Source: Pontibacillus salicampi
GTDB lineage: Bacteria > Bacillota > Bacilli > Bacillales > BH030062
Assembly: GCF_042434395.1 (NCBI RefSeq)
Contig: NZ_JBHLTP010000012.1
Span: 129,552 to 193,551, forward strand
Reading direction: 5' to 3'
DNA length: 64,000 nucleotides
Part shown: positions 49,128-58,463 of the stretch, one piece after another
Numbering within the stretch: position 1 is the first letter of the stretch
How the letters are laid out: each line of letters begins with the position of its first letter
Program-made: the position numbers and the translations under genes
Notes under the pieces: generated by a model
What the model was told of the DNA's origin: nothing
The model's database searches: none
The model's input: only the letters and a program-made list of their open reading frames with translations

Positions 49128-50993
49128 TTACATGACTCGTTTAAACATTTTTTCCATATCATATTCCGAAAAATGAACTATAATTGGTCGTCCATGAGGA
49201 CAAGTAAAGGGATCCGTAGACGCTCGTAAATCTTCTAACAAGCGCGTCATATCCTGTTCATTCAAATAGTGGTTCGCTTTAATAGAGCGTTTACACGACA
49301 TAAGGATGGCCGCTTCCTCTCGAAGCTTAAGGATATCGACTTGCTGTTCCTCCAGAACTTGGTCAATCATATCTTGTATGACTCCTTGCTCTTCCCCTTT
49401 AGGGAACCACTGCGGATGGGAACGAACAATATACGTTTGCTCTCCAAATGATTCCAAAAACAGGCCAACCTGCTCTAGTTCCTCTAGATGATCGTTAATA
49501 AGGATGGCTTCCCCTTTCGTCACATCAAACGTCATTGGCATTAAAAGCTCTTGTACTTCCTTATTCGGCTCGGCCAGCTTATCTCGAAAAAATTCATATT
49601 TAATCCGCTCTTGTGCAGCGTGTTGGTCCACAATGTAAAGCCCGTTCTCGTTTTGAGCAAGGATATACGTTCCATGCAGCTGACCTATTGGATAAAGGAC
49701 AGGCACTCTTGATACCGGTTCTGCTGATGATACATCCGGTTTTTCTGTGAATGGTTCCTTCTCCTCTTGAGTAACAGGACGCTCTGACTGACGGTGTATT
49801 ATTTCGTCCTCTATAGCCCGCTCCTCCTGAAGCCAGGCAGGTGATGATGGCTGCTCTTTTATCATTGGATGCTGAGTTACTGTTTTCTGATCGGATTGGG
49901 TTGATTTATGTTCGGCAGGCGGCTGCTCCTCAAAAGAAAAGGAACCCTGAATAGACGTATCCTTTTCCTTTACTCGTTTAGGGCCTTGATCTAATTCAGG
50001 TATGAGTGTCTGCTCTCTGAAGGCGTCTGTCATCGCTTCTTTGACTGCATCAAACAGCTCCTTCTCTTTACTGAAGCGCACCTCTAGTTTAGCTGGATGG
50101 ACATTAACATCGACTAATACAGGGTCCATATCGATTTCTAATACAACAAGGGGGTATTTCCCGATTGGAAGCAATGTATGATACCCTTGCAGAACCGCTT
50201 TATTAATTGCATGATTTCTTATATACCTACCATTAATAATAGTAGAGATATAGTTTCGTGATGCTCGCGTAATCTCCGGCTTTGCAATATACCCTTTAAT
50301 ATGGAAATCCAATGTTTCCTTTTCAATGGAAATCATCTTTCTTGCCGTGTTCATCCCATAAATGTGAGCAATCACTTGTAACAAATCCCCGCGTCCACTT
50401 GTTTGGAATAGCTGCTTCTCGTTATGCCAGCACTCAAAGCGAATATCAGGATGGGATAAAGCCATTCGATTCAGAACATCCGTAATGTGTCCAAGCTCCG
50501 TATGAATGGTCTTCATGTACTTCAGGCGAGCTGGTGTATTAAAGAATAGCTCTTCCACTGTAATTTCAGTTCCTCGCCTGGCGTCACTTTTTTCCTGTTT
50601 TTTAACAGCGCCGCCTTCTAAATAAAGATAGGTGCCTGCCTCGTCACCCGTAGACGTTTTCAAGGTTAAGCGGCTAACTGCAGCAATACTTGCTAATGCC
50701 TCCCCCCTAAAACCGAGAGTCCGCACACGAAATAAGTCATTCTCATCAAAAATTTTACTTGTTGCATGACGTAGGAAAGCTTGTTCTCCGTCTTTTGCTT
50801 CCATCCCTTTTCCGTCATCCATAATTTTTATTTTAGCTAAGCCAGCTTCTTCAAGCTCGACTTTAATCCATGAGCTCCCGGCATCTATACTATTTTCTAC
50901 AAGTTCCTTTACAACCGATGAGGGGCGTTCCACCACTTCACCGGCAGCGATTTTATTCGCTAAGGCTTCAGGCATTTGACGTATTGTCGCCAT
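49128..50993 (-). CDS. mutL: DNA mismatch repair protein MutL
   Basis: The 621-aa protein has the GHKL ATPase (ELVENSIDAGSSWIKVE, GFRGEALASI, and DGKGM) and a C-terminal endonuclease domain with the metal motif DQHAAQERIKYE (DQHA-x2-E-x4-E) and CPHGRP at the end. It nicks the new strand, so the organism needs no MutH. A proline- and glutamate-rich linker (residues about 340-430) joins the domains. It follows mutS by 15 bp with AAGGAGGGG upstream. Confidence 0.97.
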   Translation of the reverse strand: MATIRQMPEALANKIAAGEVVERPSSVVKELVENSIDAGSSWIKVELEEAGLAKIKIMDDGKGMEAKDGEQAFLRHATSKIFDENDLFRVRTLGFRGEALASIAAVSRLTLKTSTGDEAGTYLYLEGGAVKKQEKSDARRGTEITVEELFFNTPARLKYMKTIHTELGHITDVLNRMALSHPDIRFECWHNEKQLFQTSGRGDLLQVIAHIYGMNTARKMISIEKETLDFHIKGYIAKPEITRASRNYISTIINGRYIRNHAINKAVLQGYHTLLPIGKYPLVVLEIDMDPVLVDVNVHPAKLEVRFSKEKELFDAVKEAMTDAFREQTLIPELDQGPKRVKEKDTSIQGSFSFEEQPPAEHKSTQSDQKTVTQHPMIKEQPSSPAWLQEERAIEDEIIHRQSERPVTQEEKEPFTEKPDVSSAEPVSRVPVLYPIGQLHGTYILAQNENGLYIVDQHAAQERIKYEFFRDKLAEPNKEVQELLMPMTFDVTKGEAILINDHLEELEQVGLFLESFGEQTYIVRSHPQWFPKGEEQGVIQDMIDQVLEEQQVDILKLREEAAILMSCKRSIKANHYLNEQDMTRLLEDLRASTDPFTCPHGRPIIVHFSEYDMEKMFKRVM

Positions 50994-51008
50994 AGTAGCC
51001 CCTCCTTA

Positions 51009-53609
51009 TTACTTTTTCAGTTCTTTCTGGAGCTGATACAGTTGATTCATTGCCTCAATAGGATTTAATTCTAATAAATCGAGCTCTCTTAAAGCCGTTA
51101 AGACCTGCTCTTCTTCTTGAGAATTTTTTGATTGTGCTGGTACAGAAGCTGGCTCTTCCGCAAAGAAGGTGAGTTGTTCTTTGGAAATGGTTTCTTTAAC
51201 CTCAGATGAACTAACTTCTCCTGCAGCGCTACCGCCTGATTCCAACTGGGACAGAATTTCATTCGCTCTCGTTATAAGGGAGTCCGGTAATTCAGCCAAT
51301 TTTGCAACATGGATCCCGTAGCTTTCATCTGCCGCTCCTTCTTGAATACGATGGAGAAATACCACCTTCCCATCATATTCCTCTGCTCGAACATGGACAT
51401 TTGTTAAATGACTGAGCGAATCCTCAAGCGTTGTTAATTCATGATAGTGTGTGGAAAATAACGTTTTTGCCTTAATATGCTCATGGATATATTCAACGAT
51501 TGCCTGGGCTAGTGCCATGCCATCATAGGTACTAGTTCCGCGGCCAATCTCATCCAAGAGGATTAAGCTACGTTCTGAAGCCTTGGTTAGTGCGTGACGT
51601 GCTTCCATCATCTCTACCATAAACGTACTTTGACCAGACACTAAATCATCGGCTGCTCCAATTCGTGTAAATATTTGATCAAAAATCGGAAGGTCCGCCA
51701 TTTCACAAGGGACAAAACAGCCAATTTGGGCCATAACTGCAGTAAGGGCAACCTGACGCATATACGTACTCTTACCACTCATATTAGGACCTGTAATTAA
51801 TAAAATGTCTGAATGATCGTTCATCCTCACATCGTTTGGAACGAATTGATCATCCTTCATAACCTTCTCTACAACAGGATGACGCCCGTTTTCGATATGA
51901 ATGGACCGATCATCTCTAATCGAAGGACGGGTATAATGATGTTGTTCGCTTACGGTCGCAAAGCCTTGCAGCACATCAACACTAGCGACTTGTTCAGCTA
52001 GTCGCTGTAAAGGCTTGATATATGCTTTAACCCTGTCTCTTACCTCGAGGAATAATTGATATTCTAAATCAACACTTTTTTCCTGCGCCTCAAGAATTAA
52101 GGATTCCTTCTCCTTTAATTCAGGAGTTATATATCGCTCTGCGTTCGTAAGCGTCTGCTTTCTTTCGTATCGACCTTCTGGTAACAGGTGAAGGTTAGCC
52201 TTTGTCACTTCTATATAATAGCCGAAGACACGGTTATACCCTACCTTGAGGGATTTAATTGCCGTTTCCTGACGCTCCTTAGCCTCCAGCTCTGCAATCC
52301 ACTGTTTTCCATTTTTAGCCGCATCACGGTATTCATCTAGTTGACTATGGTAGCCGTCTTTCATCAATCCGCCCTCTTTAATAGTGGCAGGAGGATCATC
52401 CATTATACTGTTTTCCAGAAGTGTATGCACCTCATGCAAATCGTCCAGGTTCTCTCCTAACCTTTGTAATTCCGACTGAGCGAACTCTCCCAGAATTCGT
52501 TTCACCTCTGGAATTTTGGATAAGGATTGCTTTAATTGTATTAAGTCCCTCCCATTCACATTACCATAAGAAACCCGGCCGGCGAGACGTTCTAAATCAT
52601 AGACAGATTGCAAGGATTCTCTCAGCATCTCCCGCTCAAAAAACTGTCCTAATAAACCGTCCACTTGATTAAAACGCTCTTCGATTTGTTGTTTTTGTAA
52701 TAACGGACGCTCCATCCATTTCTTTAGCATCCGTGCACCCATAGAAGTTACTGTTTGATCGAGCACCCATAAAAGACTACCTTTTTTCCCTTGCTTCCGA
52801 ATAGTTTCCATTAATTCCAAGTTACGTTTCGAATACATATCCAGCTTCATATAATCATGAAGCTCAATATAGTACACTGACTTAAGGTGGTCCATCGATC
52901 TTTTTTGCGTTTTTTGGATATAATGAAATAGCCGTGCGAAGCCTTCCTTAAGCACATCCTGACGCAAGTCCGTTACTAGAACCTCCACCTCGTTTGTCAC
53001 GTCTATACGGTCTTCCTCCGATATCGTTAGTGCCAATCTTTCGGATAATGCCGCCCGATTTTCTTCTGGTAACAGAGAAGGGATGACAATTTCTTTAACA
53101 GGACGATTGAACAATTCGCTTAACACACCGTCAAAACCGTCCGAAACAAGTGCGACGCTATTTTCCCCTGTCGTTAAGTCATTGTAGGCGAGTACATACG
53201 TATCTTCACCTGCTGGGGTTAGGGAAGCAAGATAATTGTTTTCTTCCTCTTCCAGCATCGCCCCTTCCATTACCGTGCCAGGCGTTACGAGTTGCACTAC
53301 CTCCCGCTTCACGACACCTTTAGCATCTTTTGGGTCCTGAACTTGTTCACAAATAGCTACCTTGTAGCCTTTTTCAACTAGATTTTTTATGTAATTCTCA
53401 GAAGAGTGAAATGGAACGCCGCACATAGGTATTCGTCCATCTTCCCCACCTTCTCTGCTCGTTAATGTTATTTCCAGCTCCTGGGCTGCTTTTGTAGCAT
53501 CCTCGAAAAACATTTCATAAAAATCGCCTAAACGAAAAAATAAAAAGGCATCCTGGTGATCTGCCTTTATCTGCATATATTGTTGCATCATTGGTGTTAA
53601 TTTTGCCAT
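51009..53609 (-). CDS. mutS: DNA mismatch repair protein MutS
   Basis: The 866-aa protein recognises mismatches and small loops. The N-terminal Phe-x-Glu wedge lies in GDFYEMF, and the C-terminal ABC-type ATPase has GPNMSGKSTYMRQVA (Walker A), LILLDEIGRGTSTYDG (Walker B/D-loop) and the H-loop FSTHYHELT. It ends with a helix-turn-helix for dimerisation. MAKLTPMMQQY is the start, since GGAGG lies 8 bases before it and the ATG five codons earlier overlaps that site. It heads mutS-mutL-unknown. Confidence 0.97.
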   Translation of the reverse strand: MAKLTPMMQQYMQIKADHQDAFLFFRLGDFYEMFFEDATKAAQELEITLTSREGGEDGRIPMCGVPFHSSENYIKNLVEKGYKVAICEQVQDPKDAKGVVKREVVQLVTPGTVMEGAMLEEEENNYLASLTPAGEDTYVLAYNDLTTGENSVALVSDGFDGVLSELFNRPVKEIVIPSLLPEENRAALSERLALTISEEDRIDVTNEVEVLVTDLRQDVLKEGFARLFHYIQKTQKRSMDHLKSVYYIELHDYMKLDMYSKRNLELMETIRKQGKKGSLLWVLDQTVTSMGARMLKKWMERPLLQKQQIEERFNQVDGLLGQFFEREMLRESLQSVYDLERLAGRVSYGNVNGRDLIQLKQSLSKIPEVKRILGEFAQSELQRLGENLDDLHEVHTLLENSIMDDPPATIKEGGLMKDGYHSQLDEYRDAAKNGKQWIAELEAKERQETAIKSLKVGYNRVFGYYIEVTKANLHLLPEGRYERKQTLTNAERYITPELKEKESLILEAQEKSVDLEYQLFLEVRDRVKAYIKPLQRLAEQVASVDVLQGFATVSEQHHYTRPSIRDDRSIHIENGRHPVVEKVMKDDQFVPNDVRMNDHSDILLITGPNMSGKSTYMRQVALTAVMAQIGCFVPCEMADLPIFDQIFTRIGAADDLVSGQSTFMVEMMEARHALTKASERSLILLDEIGRGTSTYDGMALAQAIVEYIHEHIKAKTLFSTHYHELTTLEDSLSHLTNVHVRAEEYDGKVVFLHRIQEGAADESYGIHVAKLAELPDSLITRANEILSQLESGGSAAGEVSSSEVKETISKEQLTFFAEEPASVPAQSKNSQEEEQVLTALRELDLLELNPIEAMNQLYQLQKELKK

Positions 53610-53726
53610 TTTTTGATCCTCCATGGATTAAATATCACATGTACTCTATTATAGCATACACCTACCTTTCCCTCTAACGCTTAGATTTTCGTTCCTTTTC
53701 TCTATTAACCTCTCATTATGCACAAC

Positions 53727-53758
53727 AAAAAGACCCCTTACCTTTGTAAAGGGCCGTC
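53727..53758 (-). terminator. Terminator of cotE
   Basis: GACCCCTT (53732-53739) pairs with AAGGGCCGTC (53749-53758) with a bulge, and TTTTTG follows on the minus strand. Confidence 0.78.
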
Positions 53759-53769
53759 TCAGGCGTCTA

Positions 53770-54330
53770 TTACTCTTCCTCTTCTTTGGCGAGAAAGTCC
53801 GGATCCACCTCTGCAAACTCATCATCGGATACATCATATAACCAGTCTTCATCTTCATGCATGCATCCATCAGGGTCTACCTTCACACAAAGCTTCGTTT
53901 CCCCGACCACTTCAACGATAAATTCGCGTTCTACTTCGACTACAATCTTATGACCGTGGTTAGCTATTCTCGCTTCGAGACAATTTGGCTGCTGTACTAC
54001 TCGTGCCAGCACCTCAAAATCGCAGTCCAGACAGTTTTCATCCTTGACCGACAGCCTAACTTTATCTGTGTAATGTACTTTCTCTGTTACTACCTCTGTC
54101 TTGGTGTTATCGTTGTACGAATACCAAACATTAATATCATAGCTTCCAGAGACTTCTACGAAATCGCCCTTTTTCTTGGCATTATAGATGTGGTTGATCA
54201 CCCAGCATCCTAAAATACTTGTTGGGCGATGAGACGGGGTAACAGTATTGGTATCCTGGGTGAACTTTCTCCCTTTCCCACATACTGCTTTTGTTATTAT
54301 CTCACGATATTCTTGATCGAAAAATGACAT
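53770..54330 (-). CDS. cotE: Outer spore coat morphogenetic protein CotE
   Basis: The 186-aa protein matches CotE: REIITKAVCGKGRKFTQDTNT, SILGCWVINHIYNAKKKG, and YDINVWYSYNDNTKTEVVTE. It has an acidic C-terminus (DEDWLYDVSDDEFAEVDPDF). CotE assembles the outer coat layer on the forespore and is made in the mother cell under sigma-E/K. The start MSFFDQEY has AAGGAGGAGG about 10 bases upstream. It lies between ymcA and mutS as in B. subtilis. Confidence 0.96.
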   Translation of the reverse strand: MSFFDQEYREIITKAVCGKGRKFTQDTNTVTPSHRPTSILGCWVINHIYNAKKKGDFVEVSGSYDINVWYSYNDNTKTEVVTEKVHYTDKVRLSVKDENCLDCDFEVLARVVQQPNCLEARIANHGHKIVVEVEREFIVEVVGETKLCVKVDPDGCMHEDEDWLYDVSDDEFAEVDPDFLAKEEEE

Positions 54331-54941
54331 AAGAGCCCAACCTCCTCCTTCTTTGTTCACTTACATCTACATCCTATGCGAGACAAACGCCCGAAGTGCA
54401 CAAATGAATGAAAATGAGTCACAATCATAGCGAACCTAGACTACCCATATTTGTTACCTAGTTCATTCTATGCAACAGCCCAGGAATCTTTACGAAAAAG
54501 TGAAAATAAGCTATAAAAAAGTAAATTTCACATTAGATTAAGGTCTCCTCAGCACTACATCCATATGAAAGACCAAAGTTCACCATACATCGGAAAACCT
54601 ATTCTAGGGCTGGTAATTTTCTATGCTGTCCCTTGATTTTCCTGTTTAGCGTCCATCTGCGGAAGACTTGAAGTAGAGATCATTGGTCTGTTGCGGAAAG
54701 GTGAATTGAGTGGTCGGAAATAGCTACGCTTAACTCGTCTTTCAACAACAAGCAAAAAGCGAGTGTTTTTTCAGGCTATACCTTCCTCTGAGAAATGTAT
54801 CAACCGACCACTCTAACAAAACTATCTTAAATCCAAGTCCTCCCCCTATATCTCCATTATGCGGATTTCTTTAACATCTACCGTTCTATAACCGACCCTA
54901 TATATCATAAGCCCTTATCTCATCTTATGTGTTTGCTAATG
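54331..54941. other. 611-bp gene-free stretch upstream of cotE
   Basis: No gene is seen. GAGTGGTCGG (54708-54717) and CCGACCACTC (54804-54813) form perfect 10-bp inverted repeats 86 bp apart. Between them is a weak stem, ACTCG/CGAGT, ending in TTTTTT (54732-54771, plus strand), which could end a small transcript. The cotE promoter must lie near 54331-54450; I could not fix it. Confidence 0.45.
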
Positions 54942-54975
54942 AAAAAAAGGACGAAATCTTGAAAGATTCCGTCCT
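54942..54975 (-). terminator. Terminator of miaB-ymcA
   Basis: AGGACGAAATCTT (54948-54960) pairs with AAGATTCCGTCCT (54963-54975) with a small bulge; seven T follow on the minus strand. Confidence 0.88.
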
Positions 54976-55040
54976 CTCTGTTCGTATTTATTCGCTTTTC
55001 TAGGAAGCTCCTTCAAAGAATGGCTTCAACCATTTAAAAT

Positions 55041-55475
55041 TTAATGATCACAAGAACTGTCTGAGCCAGCTTGAAGTGCAGAGCCTGTTGTGCCGTTTAA
55101 GAGGTCGCCGCCTGTTTCACGAATAATTTCATTCGTAACCTCATTTGCGATGGTGTTTGTTACCATTTGCAGGAAGTCATTCACATCTGTCTGCGTGTCC
55201 TTAAATTCTTGAACAACTGGAATGCTATCTAGTTCATCCTGCAATCGATTGATTTCTTTTTCTACTTTTTTCAAAGCTTCCGTCTTTTCATAGTATTGAA
55301 AGTTAACGGCTTGCTTTTGTAGCGATTTAATGCGGCTAATATATTCCTGTACTTTCTTATTCTCATTAATTTTGGCTTCTACTTGCTTAAAACGATCAAT
55401 TTCAGGTGTATCTGCCATTGTTTTTGCCAACTCATGAGCTCTTGCTACCACTTGTTCTTTTGTGTAATTTGCCAT
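55041..55475 (-). CDS. ymcA: RicA (YmcA), Spo0F/biofilm and RNA maturation factor
   Basis: The 144-aa helical protein matches YmcA/RicA (INENKKVQEYISRIKSLQKQAVNFQYYEK, VVQEFKDTQTDVNDFLQMV and TNEIIRETGGDLL). With RicF (YlbF) and RicT (YaaT) it forms a complex needed for sporulation, competence, biofilm formation and RNase Y-dependent mRNA cleavage. A single cysteine lies near the end (GSDSSCDH). The start lies 2 bp after the miaB stop; GAGGTG is 8 bases upstream. Confidence 0.93.
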   Translation of the reverse strand: MANYTKEQVVARAHELAKTMADTPEIDRFKQVEAKINENKKVQEYISRIKSLQKQAVNFQYYEKTEALKKVEKEINRLQDELDSIPVVQEFKDTQTDVNDFLQMVTNTIANEVTNEIIRETGGDLLNGTTGSALQAGSDSSCDH

Positions 55476-55477
55476 TA

Positions 55478-57040
55478 TCATTTCACCTCTGCAGCTTCTT
55501 CAACCAATTCTCCATCAAGAGACCAGGTCTTCGCATTTGTTATTTTTACTTGTACAATAGATCCGATTGTTGAACTAGGGGCACGGAAGTTAACTAGCTT
55601 ATTACGGTGTGTGTAACCTGCAAGCACTTCCTCATTCTTCTTGCTTTCCCCTTCTACAAGTACATCGACAACTTGTCCTTCGTATTTCTTCATCGCTTGA
55701 GCAGCTTGATGATTAATAAGGGTATTTAATCGCTGCAGACGTTCCTTCTTCACTTCCTGCGGTACGTTATCTTGCATTTTGGCAGCAGGAGTACCTTCTC
55801 GAGGAGAATAAATAAAGGTATATGCTCCTTCGAATCCAACTTCCTCCACTAAGGACAATGTTTCCTGGAATTGTTCTTCTGTTTCATTTGGGAATCCAAC
55901 AATTATATCAGTCGTTAAGGTTGCATTCGGCATGGCTTCGCGAATTTTACCAACGAGCTCTAAATAGCGTTCTCTCGTGTATTTACGAGCCATAATTTTT
56001 AATACTTCCGAACTGCCAGACTGGACTGGAAGATGGATATGGTCTAATAAATTACCACCCTTTGCCAGCACTTCGATAAGACGGTCATCGAAGTCACGTG
56101 GATGAGAGGTTGTGAAACGAATTCTTGGGATATCGATTTTACGGAGTTCATCCATTAAATCACCAAGGCCGGTTTCATAATCCTCTAAATCTTTCCCATA
56201 CGCATTAACATTCTGACCGAGCAGCGTTACTTCTTTATACCCTTGTGCTGCAAGCTGCCGAACTTCTTGAATAATATCCTCAGGCAGGCGACTTCTTTCC
56301 TTCCCTCTTGTATATGGAACGATACAATACGTACAGAATTTATCGCAGCCATACATGATATTGACCCAAGCTTTTATGTTACCTTTCCGTTGGCGAGGCA
56401 GGTTTTCTATAATGTCCCCTTCCTGGGACCAAACCTCAACTACCATCTCTTTTCCAAACATTGCCTCTTTTAGTAAATGGGGTAATCTATGGATATTGTG
56501 CGTTCCAAAGATAAGATCGACAAACTGGTGCTTTTGCAGAATTCGATTTACTACGGATTCTTCTTGTGACATACAGCCACATACACCTAATATTAAATCT
56601 GGATTTTCTCGTTTTAATGATTTTAAGTGGCCAATCTCACCAAACACTTTGTTTTCGGCATTTTCACGAATGGCACATGTGTTTAACAAGATTATATCCG
56701 CTTCATTTTGATCTGATGTAGATTCATATCCCATATCTGCCAGAATTCCTGCCATAACCTCTGTGTCATGCTCATTCATCTGACACCCATACGTTCGAAT
56801 GAGAAACTTCTTTCCCTCACCAATATTCTGTAGGTCTTCTGGAATTCCAAAGTCATAATGTACGGTTACATCTTCTTTTCCACGCTTCTTTGCACTTTTT
56901 AAAGAAGGCGGTTGATATGTTGTTTCAAAATATTTAGCAAAATCTGCTGACGTCTTTTCACTTAAAGGCTTATCCTGGTCGGATTTTTTGTCCGCTGGAT
57001 CCTTTATTTGATTCATTTCATTTCTCTGCTGTTCGTTCAT
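55478..57040 (-). CDS. miaB: tRNA-2-methylthio-N6-dimethylallyladenosine synthase
   Basis: The 520-aa radical-SAM methylthiotransferase acts on i6A37 made by MiaA. It has the N-terminal UPF0004 domain with three cysteines (IRTYGCQMNEHD, LLNTCAIRE, GVCGCMSQ), the radical-SAM triad CDKFCTYC, and a C-terminal TRAM domain (VDVLVEGESK). MNEQQRNEMN is the start, as in B. subtilis; AAGGGG lies 10 bases upstream. It forms a two-gene unit with ymcA. Upstream is a 220-bp gap after kbl. Confidence 0.96.
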   Translation of the reverse strand: MNEQQRNEMNQIKDPADKKSDQDKPLSEKTSADFAKYFETTYQPPSLKSAKKRGKEDVTVHYDFGIPEDLQNIGEGKKFLIRTYGCQMNEHDTEVMAGILADMGYESTSDQNEADIILLNTCAIRENAENKVFGEIGHLKSLKRENPDLILGVCGCMSQEESVVNRILQKHQFVDLIFGTHNIHRLPHLLKEAMFGKEMVVEVWSQEGDIIENLPRQRKGNIKAWVNIMYGCDKFCTYCIVPYTRGKERSRLPEDIIQEVRQLAAQGYKEVTLLGQNVNAYGKDLEDYETGLGDLMDELRKIDIPRIRFTTSHPRDFDDRLIEVLAKGGNLLDHIHLPVQSGSSEVLKIMARKYTRERYLELVGKIREAMPNATLTTDIIVGFPNETEEQFQETLSLVEEVGFEGAYTFIYSPREGTPAAKMQDNVPQEVKKERLQRLNTLINHQAAQAMKKYEGQVVDVLVEGESKKNEEVLAGYTHRNKLVNFRAPSSTIGSIVQVKITNAKTWSLDGELVEEAAEVK

Positions 57041-57195
57041 TTTCAGAGAACCCCTTTCAAACATCACTCTAACTGTAATATTATATCAGGCTGCTGAAAA
57101 AAAATAAAGATTACGCGCCATTTCATTCAAGCGTTTTCAATAAAAAAAGGACTAAGTCTCTCGTACATTATCCTTGTAGGTTGAAACCGGATACC

Positions 57196-57233
57196 AAAAA
57201 AGCTTGAAGAGAAACGGTGGTCTCTCTTCAAGC
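57196..57233 (-). terminator. Terminator of tdh-kbl
   Basis: GCTTGAAGAGA (57202-57212) pairs with TCTCTTCAAGC (57223-57233); TTTTTT follows on the minus strand. Confidence 0.88.
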
Positions 57234-57265
57234 TAAGGAGGCTTATGGTCTAAGCTTTTTAATTC

Positions 57266-58441
57266 CTACAATAAGTTTAGAGTATTACCTGCTCGTTCGA
57301 AAGCTTGCAGTGCTTCTTGTAGTTCTTCTTTGGAATGCTCTGCAGTTACGATGGTTCTAATTCTCCCTTTCCCCTTTGGAACAGTTGGGAAGACAATCCC
57401 TTGTGCAAAAACACCTTCCTTAAACAATTCATCAGAAAACTGGTGTGTTACTGCATCATCTCCAATTAGTACCGGGGTAATTGGAGTTTCACTAATACCA
57501 GTATCAAAGCCTAGATTCTCCAACCCTTCCTTGAAGAAGGCTCTGTTATCCCACAATTTTTGCATAAGCTCAGGCTCCTCTAACAGCACATCTATTGCGG
57601 CATCGCATGCTGCGGTTACAGCTGGAGGATGAGATGTACTGAATAAAAATGGGCGACCTTTATGGATTAAATATTCCTTGAGTGTTTTGGTTGTAGCAAC
57701 ATAGCCACCTAACACTCCAATCGCTTTGCTTAGTGTCCCAACTTGAATGTGTACACGTCCATCTAATCCAAAGTGATTGACTGTCCCACGACCGTTCTCT
57801 CCTAGAACCCCACTGGCGTGAGCATCATCTACCATGATCAACGCACCGTACTGCTCAGCGAGCTCAACAATTTCAGGCAGGGGAGCTATGTTACCATCCA
57901 TGGAAAATACTCCATCCGTTACAATGAGCTTTGTACGATATTCCTTTGATTCTTCTAATTTTTCTTGGAGGGACTTCATATCCACATGCTTATAGATTTT
58001 TTTAGCACATTTCGTTAACCGAATGCCATCAATAATGGAGGCGTGGTTCAATTCATCGGAGATAACGACATCCTTATCTGTAAGCATGGAAGATAATACG
58101 CCCTGGTTCGTAGTAAAACCAGATTGAAACACTAATGCTGCTTCCGTATGTTTAAATGCTGCTAGTTTTTCTTCAAAAGCCTCGTGCATGGCAAGAGTAC
58201 CAGCGATAGTTCTTACAGACCCTGTTCCTACACCGTATTCTTCCACAGCTTTAACCGCCGCGTCCTTCAACCGAGGATGAGAAGTAAGTCCAAGATAGTT
58301 ATTTGAAGAAAGCTGAATAACTTCCTTCCCCTTGATGGACACCTTTGAACCTTGAGGAGATTCCAGTGGTATCAATTCACGGAAAGTACCTTCTTCCTTC
58401 ATTTGATCTAATTCTTCCTGTAAATATTCAAAGCCTTTCAT
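57266..58441 (-). CDS. kbl: Glycine C-acetyltransferase (2-amino-3-ketobutyrate CoA ligase)
   Basis: The 391-aa PLP enzyme of the alpha-oxoamine synthase family splits 2-amino-3-ketobutyrate with CoA to glycine and acetyl-CoA. It has SSNNYLGLTSHPR, MVDDAHASGVLGENGRG and the PLP lysine region VGTLSKAIGVLGG. It lies 22 bp after tdh, which makes its unstable substrate, so the two act in sequence. AAGGAGG lies 7 bases before the start. Confidence 0.96.
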   Translation of the reverse strand: MKGFEYLQEELDQMKEEGTFRELIPLESPQGSKVSIKGKEVIQLSSNNYLGLTSHPRLKDAAVKAVEEYGVGTGSVRTIAGTLAMHEAFEEKLAAFKHTEAALVFQSGFTTNQGVLSSMLTDKDVVISDELNHASIIDGIRLTKCAKKIYKHVDMKSLQEKLEESKEYRTKLIVTDGVFSMDGNIAPLPEIVELAEQYGALIMVDDAHASGVLGENGRGTVNHFGLDGRVHIQVGTLSKAIGVLGGYVATTKTLKEYLIHKGRPFLFSTSHPPAVTAACDAAIDVLLEEPELMQKLWDNRAFFKEGLENLGFDTGISETPITPVLIGDDAVTHQFSDELFKEGVFAQGIVFPTVPKGKGRIRTIVTAEHSKEELQEALQAFERAGNTLNLL

Positions 58442-58463
58442 AGTTAAACCTCCTTGTATTGAA

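Noticed and set aside
57126..57139. cre-like TGAAAACGCTTGAA upstream of miaB
   Set aside because: Two mismatches at key outer positions and no reason for carbon control of a tRNA-modification gene.
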